Part shown: piece after piece, positions 1 to 8,799 of the stretch
Position numbering within the stretch: the first letter of the stretch is position 1
How the letters are laid out: every line of letters begins with the position of its first letter
Source: Calditrichia bacterium
GTDB taxonomy: Bacteria > Calditrichota > Calditrichia > Calditrichales > J004
DNA length: 40,007 nucleotides
Assembly (NCBI GenBank): GCA_027006055.1
Contig: JALTKX010000227.1
Coordinates: 1-40,007 of the forward strand
Direction of reading: 5' to 3'
Made by a program: the position numbers and the translations under genes
Notes under the pieces: generated by a model
Told to the model about the DNA's origin: nothing
The model's database searches: none
Seen by the model: the letters and a program-made list of their open reading frames with translations, nothing else

Positions 1-211
1 GCGCGCCCATGTTCTCAAAGGGATCGTCCAGTTCAATCTCCTTGGCCACCGACACGCCGTCCTTGGTTACCGTCGGGGCGCCGAATTTCTTGTCGATCAC
101 CACATTCTTGCCCTTGGGGCCCAGGGTGGTCTTTACCGTGCGCGCCAACAGGTCAATGCCTGTTTTCAGTTTGGCGTAAGCTTCCGTATCAAACAATATT
201 TGCTTGGCCAT
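1..211 (-). CDS. groEL: Chaperonin GroEL, N-terminal part (cut by window edge)
   Basis: The reverse strand from 211 encodes [15 protein letters not shown], followed by a stretch with [14 protein letters not shown] and the ATP-binding signature [11 protein letters not shown], then [11 protein letters not shown]. This is the start of the 60-kDa chaperonin that folds proteins in the cytoplasm in an ATP-driven double ring. Only about 70 of roughly 545 residues are inside the window. The start ATG at 211-209 is preceded by a strong Shine-Dalgarno sequence (GGAGGAAG). No groES lies immediately upstream: the next 303 bases are non-coding and then a divergent gene begins, so groEL heads its own transcript here. 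A sigma70-like promoter is visible at 273-301. Confidence 0.95.
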   Translation of the reverse strand, partial: MAKQILFDTEAYAKLKTGIDLLARTVKTTLGPKGKNVVIDKKFGAPTVTKDGVSVAKEIELDDPFENMGA

Positions 212-272
212 AAGTCTTCCTCCATTTATTGATTTTATAATTTAGTTTAACGTTCATTTTCCACAGAAGGGT

Positions 273-301
273 AATTTACTGATATGACTGATTCTTTTCA
301 A
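273..301 (-). promoter_or_regulatory. Candidate sigma70-type promoter of groEL
   Basis: On the minus strand TTGAAA (296-301) and TAAATT (273-278) are separated by exactly 17 bases, about 60 bases before the groEL start. The same -10 hexamer with a 17-base spacer occurs before tRNA-Arg and before the PP2C phosphatase gene in this window. I see no CIRCE (HrcA) inverted repeat. The rest of 302-514, which serves the divergent enoyl-CoA hydratase gene, is AT-rich and non-coding, and I could not pick out a convincing promoter in it. Confidence 0.55.
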
Positions 302-514
302 GAAACATTCATATATAGCAGTAAGCTTCGGGAATCTCTCCGGCAAAGGAATGCCCCGGCAAAAACAAGGTTCGAAAAGTTTTACTTTTCCCCGGGCCGA
401 TTGTGACATTTTCAACAGTTTTTTAACTAAAATAAAGAAAATATAAATTTCGGTTGTATTTCACTGAATTGATGTATTATCTTTTTTAATCCCCATATAA
501 AAAACGGAGAAGAG

Positions 515-1291
515 ATGACATACAAAAATATTATCGTCAAAACGGATCGGCAGATCGCCACGCTGACCATCAACCGTCCCGGGCAGTTAAACGCCCTGAA
601 CAAGGCCACCATCGAAGAGATTGACCATGCCCTGACGGCGTTGACCGAAGAGGTCAGGGGCCTCCTGATAACCGGAGCGGGCGACAAAGCCTTTATCGCC
701 GGGGCCGATATCAAGGAACTGGCCGGTTTAAGTCCGGCACAAGCCAAGGAACTCTCCCAATACGGCCAGCGGGTTTTCGCGCGGCTGGAAAAGAGCGCCC
801 TTCCCACCATCGCCCTTATCAACGGCTTTGCCCTGGGCGGCGGGCTGGAATTGGCCATGGCCTGCCATCTGCGGCTGGCCTCGGAAAATGCCCGGCTGGG
901 ACAACCCGAGGTCAATCTGGGACTGATTCCCGGTTACGGCGGAACACAGCGCCTGCCCCGGCTGGTCGGCGAGGCCCATGCCCTGGAACTGCTGCTCACC
1001 GGCGATATGATCTCCGCGCAACGGGCCGCCGAACTAGGGCTGGTCAACCGGGTCTTTCCCCGCGAAGAGCTGTATGAGGCCGGCGTGCAACTGATGCAAA
1101 AAATTCTTTCCAAGGGGCCACTGGCCGTTCGCTACTGTCTGGAAGCGGTTCAGCAGGGCCGGGCCACCACCGTCGATAACGGCATGGAGATAGAATCCTC
1201 CCTGTTTGGCATGGCCTTTTCCACCGGAGACATGAAAGAAGGCACCCGGGCATTTATTGAAAAGCGCCCCGCAAAATTCAGCGGCAAGTAA
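515..1291 (+). CDS. Enoyl-CoA hydratase/isomerase (crotonase) family protein
   Basis: This 258-residue protein has the crotonase fold throughout. The first oxyanion-hole segment is IAGADIKEL (61-69) and the second is FALGGGLELAMA (106-117). Both glutamates used for hydration of trans-2-enoyl-CoA are present: E112 in GGGLELAM and E132 in GQPEVNLGLIPG, followed by GGTQRLPR. It therefore looks like an active hydratase in beta-oxidation or short-chain acyl-CoA metabolism, such as crotonyl-CoA hydration. The exact substrate cannot be read from sequence. The ATG has a good ribosome-binding site (GGAGAAGAG). The stop codon abuts the start of the next gene with no spacing, so the two are probably translated from one message. 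Confidence 0.9.
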   Translation: MTYKNIIVKTDRQIATLTINRPGQLNALNKATIEEIDHALTALTEEVRGLLITGAGDKAFIAGADIKELAGLSPAQAKELSQYGQRVFARLEKSALPTIALINGFALGGGLELAMACHLRLASENARLGQPEVNLGLIPGYGGTQRLPRLVGEAHALELLLTGDMISAQRAAELGLVNRVFPREELYEAGVQLMQKILSKGPLAVRYCLEAVQQGRATTVDNGMEIESSLFGMAFSTGDMKEGTRAFIEKRPAKFSGK

Positions 1292-2374
1292 ATGATCACC
1301 GAAATACCCAAACTGGTATTGCTGGCCCCCGAACCCCGGGCGATCAAGCTTTATGTGGAGAGCCTGAAAACCTTTCCCCTGGAGTTATGCCTGGTTACCA
1401 CCGTGGACGAGGCGCTTCAGAAATTTGCCTATGGTAAATATGAGATGCTGGCGGTTCACATCACGGAAAAGAACGCCGGCGATATGGAACGGCTGATCGG
1501 CGGGCTGGGCATCTCCCGAGAAACGACCCTGCTGCTGGGCATTTACAATACGGGCCGTCCCCCCGAAGGCATGTTCGACTTTTTGCTGGACATGGAAGAC
1601 TACACCACCCCCCGCGCCTTAAAACACCTCTTTACGGGCATCCTCTCCATCACACACAAGGTAAAGGCCCAAACGGACCTTTCGGCCATGCTGATCCATG
1701 ACATGCGCTCTCCCCTGCAAAGCATCCTCAGCTATACCGAGTTGTTGCAGAATGGGGTTTTCGGCGAATTAAACAAGGGCCAATTGCAAATACTGGACAA
1801 CACCCTGCGCCTTACCGACACCCTTTTGGAGTTGATGTCGGAACTGGGCGACGTATTGCGTTTTGAGAATAAATCCTTCAAGATTCATCCGACCGTCTTC
1901 CCCATTAAAACCCTTTTGCAGGACGTCATTCAGGCACTATGGATACAGGCGGACAAGAAAAACATAAAATTCACCTTTAGCGGCGCCTCCGATGAGAATT
2001 TTGATATCCATGCCGACCGCATGGCCCTGTTCCGCGTGCTTTCCAATTTACTGACCAATGCCGTGCAGTACAGTCCGCAAAACAGCGTTATACGCATAGA
2101 AATCGGCCGCTCTTACAGCGGGAAGGCCCCAAGCTGTTTTTTTATCAGCATAACGGACAGCGGCCCGGGTATCAGCGAGGAAGATACCCAGATCATCTTT
2201 GATAAATTTTACCGTGTACACGGCGGCAGCTCAAAAAAGGGTTTCGGCCTGGGCCTTTATGTGGCCCGGCTTTTCATCGAGGCCCACAAGGGGAAAATCC
2301 GCGCCTACAATAACCGCGAGGGAGGCTGCACCTTCCATCTCTCCATCCCCCTCAACGAGGATTTCCGGGAATAA
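1292..2374 (+). CDS. Sensor histidine kinase with degenerate receiver-like N-terminus
   Basis: The protein (360 aa) is soluble, with no membrane segment. Residues 1-125 look like a receiver fold (KLVLLAPEPRA, then a hydrophobic YEMLAVHI strand), but the acidic pair and phospho-acceptor Asp of true receivers are missing. The kinase core follows: H-box MLIHDMRSPLQSILSYTELL with H136, N-box RVLSNLLTNAVQYSP (N256), G1 ITDSGPGIS (288-294), F-box IIFDKFYRV and G2 GFGLGLYVARL (317-327). It should autophosphorylate on H136. No partner response regulator is adjacent. It begins at the base after the enoyl-CoA hydratase stop codon, so co-expression is likely. A signal-sensing role for the pseudo-receiver is my inference. 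Confidence 0.85.
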   Translation: MITEIPKLVLLAPEPRAIKLYVESLKTFPLELCLVTTVDEALQKFAYGKYEMLAVHITEKNAGDMERLIGGLGISRETTLLLGIYNTGRPPEGMFDFLLDMEDYTTPRALKHLFTGILSITHKVKAQTDLSAMLIHDMRSPLQSILSYTELLQNGVFGELNKGQLQILDNTLRLTDTLLELMSELGDVLRFENKSFKIHPTVFPIKTLLQDVIQALWIQADKKNIKFTFSGASDENFDIHADRMALFRVLSNLLTNAVQYSPQNSVIRIEIGRSYSGKAPSCFFISITDSGPGISEEDTQIIFDKFYRVHGGSSKKGFGLGLYVARLFIEAHKGKIRAYNNREGGCTFHLSIPLNEDFRE

Positions 2375-2413
2375 AAAAAGGGTTTGCATAAAAATGCAAA
2401 CCCCTGATTTTTT
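2373..2413. terminator. Bidirectional intrinsic terminator
   Basis: A perfect 10-bp stem, GGGTTTGCAT (2380-2389) with ATGCAAACCC (2394-2403), closes a four-A loop. It is flanked by an A-run on the left and a T-rich tract on the right. It can stop the histidine-kinase transcript on the plus strand. On the minus strand it is followed by seven T residues and can end the gap-pgk-tpiA-secG-tRNA transcript. Confidence 0.85.
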
Positions 2414-2414
2414 G

Positions 2415-2499
2415 TACTGAGGGCGGGACTCGAACCCGCACGGGCATCTCGCCCACTACCCCCTCAAGATAGCGTGTCTACCAATTCCACCACCCCAGC
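2415..2499 (-). tRNA. tRNA-Leu (anticodon GAG)
   Basis: The minus strand folds as a class II tRNA of 85 nt: acceptor GCTGGGG, a leucine-type D region (GGTGGAATTGGTAGACACG), anticodon arm CTATC-TTGAGGG-GGTAG, variable arm, T arm GCGGG-TTCGAGT-CCCGC and discriminator A. The anticodon GAG (plus-strand 2463-2465) reads CUC and CUU codons. The acceptor closes with a G1-U72 wobble. CCA is not encoded. The gene starts 8 bases after the secG stop codon, so it is probably processed from the glycolytic operon transcript. Confidence 0.95.
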
Positions 2500-2507
2500 A
2501 AAAAAAC

Positions 2508-2876
2508 TTATTTATTCTCAGGCTTATCCGTGGCCGGCGCTTCCGGAGCAGTCTCGATGGGCGCCACCGGCAAATCCGAGGAAGGCAGAGCCTGTTGTTG
2601 CTCTATCTGCTTTTGCATAAGACTTTTCTGAATATCCTCGGTTGTATTTTTATAATAAATACCGATTATAATCGCCAGCAAAAAATAGGCGGTGGCCAGA
2701 TAGGCGGTGGTTTTGCTGAGAAAATCACCCGCGCCGCGGCCGCCGAACATACTTTGCCCCGCCATGCCGCCACCGATGGAACCGGCCAGGCCTTGTCCCT
2801 TACCGCTTTGCAGCAGGATAACCACAACCATTAAAAAACTGAGTAATACGAATAAAACCACCAAAAAGGTATACAT
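2508..2876 (-). CDS. secG: Protein-export membrane protein SecG
   Basis: SecG is the small auxiliary subunit of the SecYEG translocon in the inner membrane. The 122-residue product has two hydrophobic helices, at about 3-21 (FLVVLFVLLSFLMVVVILL) and 60-76 (YLATAYFLLAIIIGIYY). Between them lies the family's Gly-rich cytoplasmic loop: QSGKGQGLAGSIGGG, then GQSMFGGRGAGDFLSKTTA. A Pro/Ala/Glu-rich tail (about 95-122) makes it longer than E. coli SecG, as in many bacteria. It follows tpiA by 81 bases on the same strand and precedes tRNA-Leu; the gap-pgk-tpi-secG order is a widely conserved arrangement. Confidence 0.93.
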   Translation of the reverse strand: MYTFLVVLFVLLSFLMVVVILLQSGKGQGLAGSIGGGMAGQSMFGGRGAGDFLSKTTAYLATAYFLLAIIIGIYYKNTTEDIQKSLMQKQIEQQQALPSSDLPVAPIETAPEAPATDKPENK

Positions 2877-2957
2877 CTATTTTCATGCTCCTCTATTTTG
2901 CAAAAGACTTTAATTTAGCGAGATTATTTTATCAGCGCAAATACAAATATGATTTTT

Positions 2958-3725
2958 TTAGACGCTCAATTCCCCGGCGGTTTGGATAATGGGTACAAAG
3001 GTTTCCGCTTTCAGGCAGGCCCCGCCCACCAATGCGCCGTCCAGGTCGGGTTGACTCAGCAGTTCCCGGGCATTGGCCGGTTTAACGCTGCCGCCATACA
3101 AAATGCGCAAGGCGGAAGCGGTGTCGGCGCCATACTGTGCTTCAATACCCTGCCGTAGATGGGCATGTATTTCCTGCGCCTGTTCCGGGCTGGCCGTTTT
3201 TCCCGTGCCGATGGCCCAAACCGGTTCGTAGGCCACAACAATGGAAGAAAACGCCGCCGCGTCTATTCCCGCAAAGGCGCCGCTGATCTGACGGTCGATC
3301 ACCTCGCGGGCGCGGCCCGCCTCGCGCTCTTCCAGGGTTTCGCCAACGCAAACAATGGCCTTCAATCCGTTTTCCAGCACGGCCCGCAGGCGCTTGTTTA
3401 CCGTTTCGTCCGTTTCGCCAAAATACTGGCGGCGTTCGGAATGGCCCAATATCACATAGCGCACGCCGCAGCTTTTCAGCATGGAGGCGCTGATCTCGCC
3501 GGTATAGGCCCCCTGGGCTTCCCAAAACATATTCTGCGCCCCCAGAATAACCTGGGAACCCTTCAGCACGTCGTTCACAACGCTCAGGGCGGTAAAGGTT
3601 GGGCAAACAACGATTTCCACCTTCGTTTCCGCCGTTGTCTTGATTTTAATTTGATTGGCCAGTTGCTGGGCCTGGGCATTGTCATTATGCATTTTCCAGT
3701 TTCCGGCGATCATCATTTTTCTCAT
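2958..3725 (-). CDS. tpiA: Triosephosphate isomerase
   Basis: This cytoplasmic enzyme interconverts dihydroxyacetone phosphate and glyceraldehyde 3-phosphate. The 255-aa length is normal. Catalytic residues are all visible: N9 and K11 in IAGNWKMH, H95 in VILGHSERR and E167 in VVAYEPVWAIGTGK, the last leading into the flexible loop 6. The phosphate-binding ILYGGSVKPAN segment and the GALVGGACLKAE segment lie near the C-terminus. It starts 13 bases after pgk ends, as the third gene of the glycolytic operon. Confidence 0.97.
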   Translation of the reverse strand: MRKMMIAGNWKMHNDNAQAQQLANQIKIKTTAETKVEIVVCPTFTALSVVNDVLKGSQVILGAQNMFWEAQGAYTGEISASMLKSCGVRYVILGHSERRQYFGETDETVNKRLRAVLENGLKAIVCVGETLEEREAGRAREVIDRQISGAFAGIDAAAFSSIVVAYEPVWAIGTGKTASPEQAQEIHAHLRQGIEAQYGADTASALRILYGGSVKPANARELLSQPDLDGALVGGACLKAETFVPIIQTAGELSV

Positions 3726-3738
3726 GGTCTACTCCTGT

Positions 3739-4935
3739 TTAAATGTCCGTCAGCGCTTCAATGCCCGGCAGTTTTTTGCCTTCCAGAAATTCCAGCGAGG
3801 CCCCGCCGCCCGTGGAAATATGGCTGAAACTCTTTTCCATGCCAAACAGGCTTACCGCCGCGGCGGAATCGCCCCCGCCAACGATGGTAACGGCGCCCGC
3901 CTGCGTGGCTTCGGCCATGGCCCGGGCCACGGCGCGCGTGCCCACGGCAAAGTTGGGCATTTCAAAAACACCCATGGGGCCGTTCCAGACAATGGTGCCC
4001 GCCTTTTTAAGAATATCGGCAAACTGCCGGCATGTTTGCGGCCCGATATCCAGTCCCATGCGGTCGGCCGGTATGTCCGAAGACTCAACAACCCGGCTGT
4101 CCGCCTCGTTATCAAACCGATCCGCCGCGACCACATCCACGGGAAGATAGAGTTCGGTTTTACTGCCGGCGGTCTTGCGGATAATCTCCCGGGAGAGTTC
4201 AATTTTATCTTCTTCCAGCAGGGAGTTGCCCACGTTAAAACCCTGTGCCTTTAAAAAGGTATAGGCCATGCCGCCCCCGATAAGCAAAACATCCACCTTG
4301 CCGATCAGGTTTTCGATAACATCGATCTTCCCCGAAACCTTGGCCCCGCCCAGAACAGCTACAAACGGCGCCTTGGGTTTTTCCAGCGCTTCTCCCAAAA
4401 AGCGCAGCTCCCGGGCGATCAAAAAGCCGGCCGCGCATTGTTTAAAATAGGCGGTAACGCCGACGGTGGAGGCATGGGCCCGGTGGGCGGTGCCAAAGGC
4501 GTCATTGACATACAGATCGCAGCCCGCGGCCAGTTGCCGGGCCATTTCCGGATCGTTTTTCGTTTCTCCCTTGTGGAAGCGCAGATTTTCCAGCAGCAGC
4601 ACTTCTCCCGGCCGCAGGGCCTCCTTCAGCTTTTGAACCTCCGGGCCCACGGAATCCGGCGCCATGGTCACCTGTTGTTGCAGCAGCTCTCCCAAACGGG
4701 CCGCCACCGGCGCCAGGCGCATGCTTTCCACCACTTCTCCCTTGGGGCGCCCCAAATGAGAACACAGCACGGCGCTGCCACCCCGTTCCACTATATGACG
4801 GATGGAAGGCAGGGAAGCCTGAATACGCCTGTCATCCGTAATTTGGCCGTGTTCATCCAGCGGCACATTAAAATCGCAACGCACCAGAACCTTTTTACCT
4901 TTAAGATCAAGGCGGTCCAGAGTCAGCTTTGCCAT
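3739..4935 (-). CDS. pgk: Phosphoglycerate kinase
   Basis: The enzyme transfers phosphate from 1,3-bisphosphoglycerate to ADP. I choose the ATG at 4935 (MAKLTLDRL, 398 aa) over the in-frame ATG at 4950, because the five upstream codons contain the Shine-Dalgarno AAGGAAGAG that serves it. The N-domain carries VRCDFNVPLD, SHLGRPKG and RFHKGE for binding 3-phosphoglycerate. The hinge and C-domain carry LGGAKVSGKI, WNGPMGVFE, GGGDSAAAV and STGGGASLEFL, which bind nucleotide. It is the second gene of the operon. A hairpin separates it from gap, so its level may be lower than that of gap. Confidence 0.97.
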   Translation of the reverse strand: MAKLTLDRLDLKGKKVLVRCDFNVPLDEHGQITDDRRIQASLPSIRHIVERGGSAVLCSHLGRPKGEVVESMRLAPVAARLGELLQQQVTMAPDSVGPEVQKLKEALRPGEVLLLENLRFHKGETKNDPEMARQLAAGCDLYVNDAFGTAHRAHASTVGVTAYFKQCAAGFLIARELRFLGEALEKPKAPFVAVLGGAKVSGKIDVIENLIGKVDVLLIGGGMAYTFLKAQGFNVGNSLLEEDKIELSREIIRKTAGSKTELYLPVDVVAADRFDNEADSRVVESSDIPADRMGLDIGPQTCRQFADILKKAGTIVWNGPMGVFEMPNFAVGTRAVARAMAEATQAGAVTIVGGGDSAAAVSLFGMEKSFSHISTGGGASLEFLEGKKLPGIEALTDI

Positions 4936-4959
4936 ATCTCTTCCTTTCATCCAAAACGG

Positions 4960-4981
4960 AAAAAGGCCGGATAAACCGGCC
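4960..4981 (-). terminator. Terminator-like hairpin between gap and pgk
   Basis: On the minus strand GGCCGG (4976-4981) and CCGGCC (4965-4970) enclose a five-base loop and are followed directly by five T residues. This is a short intrinsic-terminator shape just after the gap stop codon. It probably gives partial termination or stabilises the gap mRNA 3' end, because pgk directly follows with no obvious promoter of its own. Confidence 0.65.
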
Positions 4982-5000
4982 GTCTATTATCAGAGTGTTG

Positions 5001-6065
<1,065 letters not shown>

Positions 6066-6105
6066 TTAAAGCAAACAGGATTGCGATTACGGGGCTTAAA
6101 AATAC

Positions 6106-6135
6106 CGTATACGCTTTTTTCACTTCATTTATCAA
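6106..6135 (-). promoter_or_regulatory. Candidate promoter of the gap operon
   Basis: On the minus strand TTGATA (6130-6135) and TATACG (6106-6111) are 18 bases apart, about 100 bases before gap. The divergent 253-base region 6003-6255 also holds a small inverted repeat, GGTTAA/TTAACC (6174-6190), nearer the plus-strand lipoprotein gene; its role is unknown. Confidence 0.4.
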
Positions 6136-6255
6136 GAAACGTTGAGTCATTACGAGAATCATTGCCATCTATCGGTTAAAAATATTAACCACTTTATCTT
6201 GTAAAACACTATATTTGAATTTTAATGACAGTTACCTGGTTTAACGGAGAAATCC

Positions 6256-7101
6256 ATGAAAAAAAACATACTTATCTTAGTCACACTGTTTTTAATTATC
6301 AGTTGCGGCGGCCCCGCCAAACAGGAGAATGACTACACCCAGTTCTCCGACGCCGATATGATGGCCCTGGCGGATAAGAAATTTGAACAGGGGGATTACA
6401 AGAGCGCCCTGGAATTTTACAACCGCCTGTTGCTCGATTTTCCGACATCCGACCTGCACATAGACGCCCAGCTTAAAATGGCCGAAGCCTATGGCCGCAT
6501 GGATCGCTTTGAGGACCAGATGGATTTGTTGCTGCGCCTGGTACGCGAAAACATCATCCCCAACGAAATTCCCAGAATATATATCCAGTTCGGTAAATTT
6601 TACGAGCGGTCGGCCACGTTTAATCCGGGCATCGTCACCAACGATTCCATGGATTACCGCAAGGCGCTGGACTATTATAAGCTGGCCACGAAATATGAAG
6701 ACAGCAACGACAAGGAAGCCAAGGCCGAGGCCACCTACCGCCGAGGCCTGGTGGAAGCGAAAATCGGTGACATCAACGCCGCTATCGCCCAATATCAAAT
6801 GGTGCCCAGTCTCTATCCGGATTCGCCTTTCAGCGTTTTGGCCCAAATGAAGCTTAAAAACCCCGAGGATGTAAGCGAACTGGCGGTAAGCGACAGCGCC
6901 CTGGCCGTCTATCGCGGCGAGCTTGGCCTTGCGGCGCCCGAACCGGCGGAGGAAGCCCCGGCCCCGGGCGGCGAGACCCAAAACAAAGAGGTTCAACCGG
7001 AATCCGCCGGGGATGAGGGCAATATGGATTCGACCCTGGACATGATGCAAAAGGAACAATCTCCGCCCGAAACGGAAACCAGCGTGCCGGATTCCCTGTA
7101 A
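6256..7101 (+). CDS. TPR-containing lipoprotein, BamD/YbgF-like
   Basis: The 281-residue product begins with a lipoprotein signal, MKKNILILVTLFLIISCGG, with lipobox Cys17, so it is probably anchored in the envelope. Residues about 35-110 form tetratricopeptide-like helices (ALADKKFEQGDYKSALEFYNRLLLDFP, written here in part). A second TPR stretch runs about 135-200 (RKALDYYKLA, then GDINAAIAQYQMVPSLYPDSP). The last 60 residues are acidic and Pro-rich and look disordered. TPR lipoproteins of this type act in outer-membrane assembly or with Tol-Pal, but no such partner is adjacent, so the role is unproven. It has a GGAGAAAT ribosome-binding site and is followed by a strong terminator. Confidence 0.75.
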   Translation: MKKNILILVTLFLIISCGGPAKQENDYTQFSDADMMALADKKFEQGDYKSALEFYNRLLLDFPTSDLHIDAQLKMAEAYGRMDRFEDQMDLLLRLVRENIIPNEIPRIYIQFGKFYERSATFNPGIVTNDSMDYRKALDYYKLATKYEDSNDKEAKAEATYRRGLVEAKIGDINAAIAQYQMVPSLYPDSPFSVLAQMKLKNPEDVSELAVSDSALAVYRGELGLAAPEPAEEAPAPGGETQNKEVQPESAGDEGNMDSTLDMMQKEQSPPETETSVPDSL

Positions 7102-7126
7102 GCAACCGCCCGAAGATATTTTTTCA

Positions 7127-7166
7127 GGCAGGATTTCAACATTTGTTTGAGATTCTGCCTTTTTTA
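7127..7166 (+). terminator. Intrinsic terminator after the TPR lipoprotein gene
   Basis: A 13-bp stem (7127-7139 with 7147-7159, two G-U pairs) with a seven-base loop is followed by six T residues. It ends the lipoprotein transcript 26 bases after its stop codon. Confidence 0.85.
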
Positions 7167-7206
7167 TAGGTATATTGGGCAACTTTAACTGTTTTTATAT
7201 ACGTCG

Positions 7207-7767
7207 ATGAAAATTGGAATAGCCACAAACAATCCGGTAAAAATACGGGCGGTTAAAAATGCCTTTGCCGCGGTTAATCAAAAGTTTCCCGGACTGTTAA
7301 CGGATAATACAGCTTATGAGAACCTGGCCGTGCCCTCGGGCGTGGCCGACATGCCTTTAAGTATCGCGGAGATGGTTCGCGGCGCGCGGCAACGGGCCGT
7401 CCATTATCTGAGGGAACGGCAAGCCGACTGGGTTGTCGGCCTGGAAGGCGGGGTTTTCGGGCTGGAAAATTTTAACGCGGGGACGGACGTCATGCTGCAA
7501 AACTGGGTTTATGTTTTCAACGGCAAGGAAGGCCGTTACGGCAGTTCGGCGGCCATGCCCCTGCCCGGCTCATTCAGAAAAGCGCTTTTTGAAAAAGGAT
7601 ATGAACTGGCCGATGTGATCGACCGCTTCGCCGGAAAGAAGGATATACGCTCCAACGAAGGCGCCTTTGGCGTTCTCAGCGAGGGGCTATATAACCGGGA
7701 GCAGGCGTTTACTCAGGCTGTTATTAACGCATTGTTGCCCTTGTGCAACACAAAATATAAGGAATAA
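7207..7767 (+). CDS. Inosine/xanthosine triphosphatase, YjjX (DUF84) family
   Basis: The 186-aa product starts MKIGIATNNPVKIRAVKNAF, the nucleotide-binding N-terminus typical of this family. It continues with WVVGLEGGVFG (E80, probable metal-binding acid) and SNEGAFGVLSEGLYNREQAF near the C-terminus, matching the conserved EGAIGVF segment of YjjX. The family hydrolyses non-canonical ITP and XTP, keeping deaminated purines out of nucleic acids. It lies three bases upstream of an adenosine deaminase gene, whose product creates inosine, so a shared purine context is plausible. The start lacks a visible Shine-Dalgarno sequence. Confidence 0.85.
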   Translation: MKIGIATNNPVKIRAVKNAFAAVNQKFPGLLTDNTAYENLAVPSGVADMPLSIAEMVRGARQRAVHYLRERQADWVVGLEGGVFGLENFNAGTDVMLQNWVYVFNGKEGRYGSSAAMPLPGSFRKALFEKGYELADVIDRFAGKKDIRSNEGAFGVLSEGLYNREQAFTQAVINALLPLCNTKYKE

Positions 7768-7770
7768 ACC

Positions 7771-8799
7771 ATGGAACTGGATAAGAATATTCTAAGACAA
7801 ATGCCTAAAACCGATTTGCATTGCCACCTGGACGGCAGCCTGCGCATCGACACCATCCTTGACCTGGCAAAAAAACAAAATGTGGAACTGCCCAGCACGG
7901 ACCCCAAAAAGCTCAAGGAGATTCTGGTGCCCGGCCTTAACTGCCCCAGTCTGGTGGAATACCTTAAGCCTTTTGATATCACCCTTTCCGTGATGCAGGA
8001 GGCCGAAGCCATCGAGCGCATCGCCTATGAGCTGGCCGAAGACGCCGCCGCCGAAAACGTGCGCTATCTCGAAGTCCGTTTTTCGCCTGTCCTTCACCTG
8101 CAAAAAGGGCTTAAGCTTCCCGAAATTGTTGACGCCGCCATCGCCGGTTTAAAACGCGCCGAACATGACTTTGACATAAAGACCGGCCTGATTATCTGCG
8201 GCATGCGCAATATTAATCCGGAAACCTCCGTACTGCTGGCCGAACTGACCATCGCCTATAAAAACAGGGGCGTGGTGGCTTTCGACCTGGCCGGCGCCGA
8301 GGAAAACTACCCGGCCAAAGACCATATCGAAGCCTTTTATCTGACGCTGAACAATAACGTGAATTGTACCGCCCACGCCGGCGAAGCCTATGGGCCGGAA
8401 AGCATTCACCAGGCCATTCACTATTGCGGCGCCCACCGCATCGGCCACGGCACCCGCCTTAAGGAAGACGGCGATCTTCTCAACTATGTAAACGACCACC
8501 GCATCCCCATGGAAATATGTCTGACCAGCAACATTCAAACCAAGGCCGCCAGCTCCTTTGAAACACATCCCCTGCGTTTTTATTATGAGATCGGCCTGCG
8601 GGTAACCCTGAATACCGACAGCCGTCTCATCTCCGATACCGATGTAACCAATGAGCTGTGGCTGGCCGCCAAATATGCCGAACTGAACATGGATGACATC
8701 AAGAATATCATTGTTTCGGGCTTTAAAAGCGCCTTCCTGCCGGTGAAGGAGAAGAAACTCCTGTTGGAAAGGGTAAACAGGGAACTGGAACAGTTTTAA
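7771..8799 (+). CDS. add: Adenosine deaminase family protein
   Basis: The 342-residue protein has the amidohydrolase barrel of adenosine deaminase. The zinc ligands are visible: H17 and H19 in KTDLHCHLDGSL, H202 in TAHAGEAYGPES and D283 in TLNTDSRLIS. E205 in HAGE is the catalytic acid and H226 in HRIGHGTRL is also in place. The ligand Asp is followed by Ser rather than the second Asp of animal enzymes; many bacterial members vary here. It should deaminate adenosine and/or deoxyadenosine. A related substrate such as aminodeoxyfutalosine cannot be excluded. It follows the YjjX-type gene by three bases and overlaps the convergent small membrane gene by four bases. Confidence 0.88.
   Translation: MELDKNILRQMPKTDLHCHLDGSLRIDTILDLAKKQNVELPSTDPKKLKEILVPGLNCPSLVEYLKPFDITLSVMQEAEAIERIAYELAEDAAAENVRYLEVRFSPVLHLQKGLKLPEIVDAAIAGLKRAEHDFDIKTGLIICGMRNINPETSVLLAELTIAYKNRGVVAFDLAGAEENYPAKDHIEAFYLTLNNNVNCTAHAGEAYGPESIHQAIHYCGAHRIGHGTRLKEDGDLLNYVNDHRIPMEICLTSNIQTKAASSFETHPLRFYYEIGLRVTLNTDSRLISDTDVTNELWLAAKYAELNMDDIKNIIVSGFKSAFLPVKEKKLLLERVNRELEQF

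Noticed and set aside
212-514. CIRCE element or groES upstream of groEL
   Set aside because: No TTAGCACTC/GAGTGCTAA repeat and no groES-like frame are visible in this interval.
6174-6190. GGTTAA/TTAACC inverted repeat as an operator
   Set aside because: Only 6 bp per arm in AT-rich DNA; chance is a sufficient explanation without conservation data.
6292-7182. Minus-strand open frame of 296 codons opposite the TPR lipoprotein gene
   Set aside because: It is the antisense shadow of a well-supported gene and crosses its terminator. Similar shadows oppose tpiA, gap and others.
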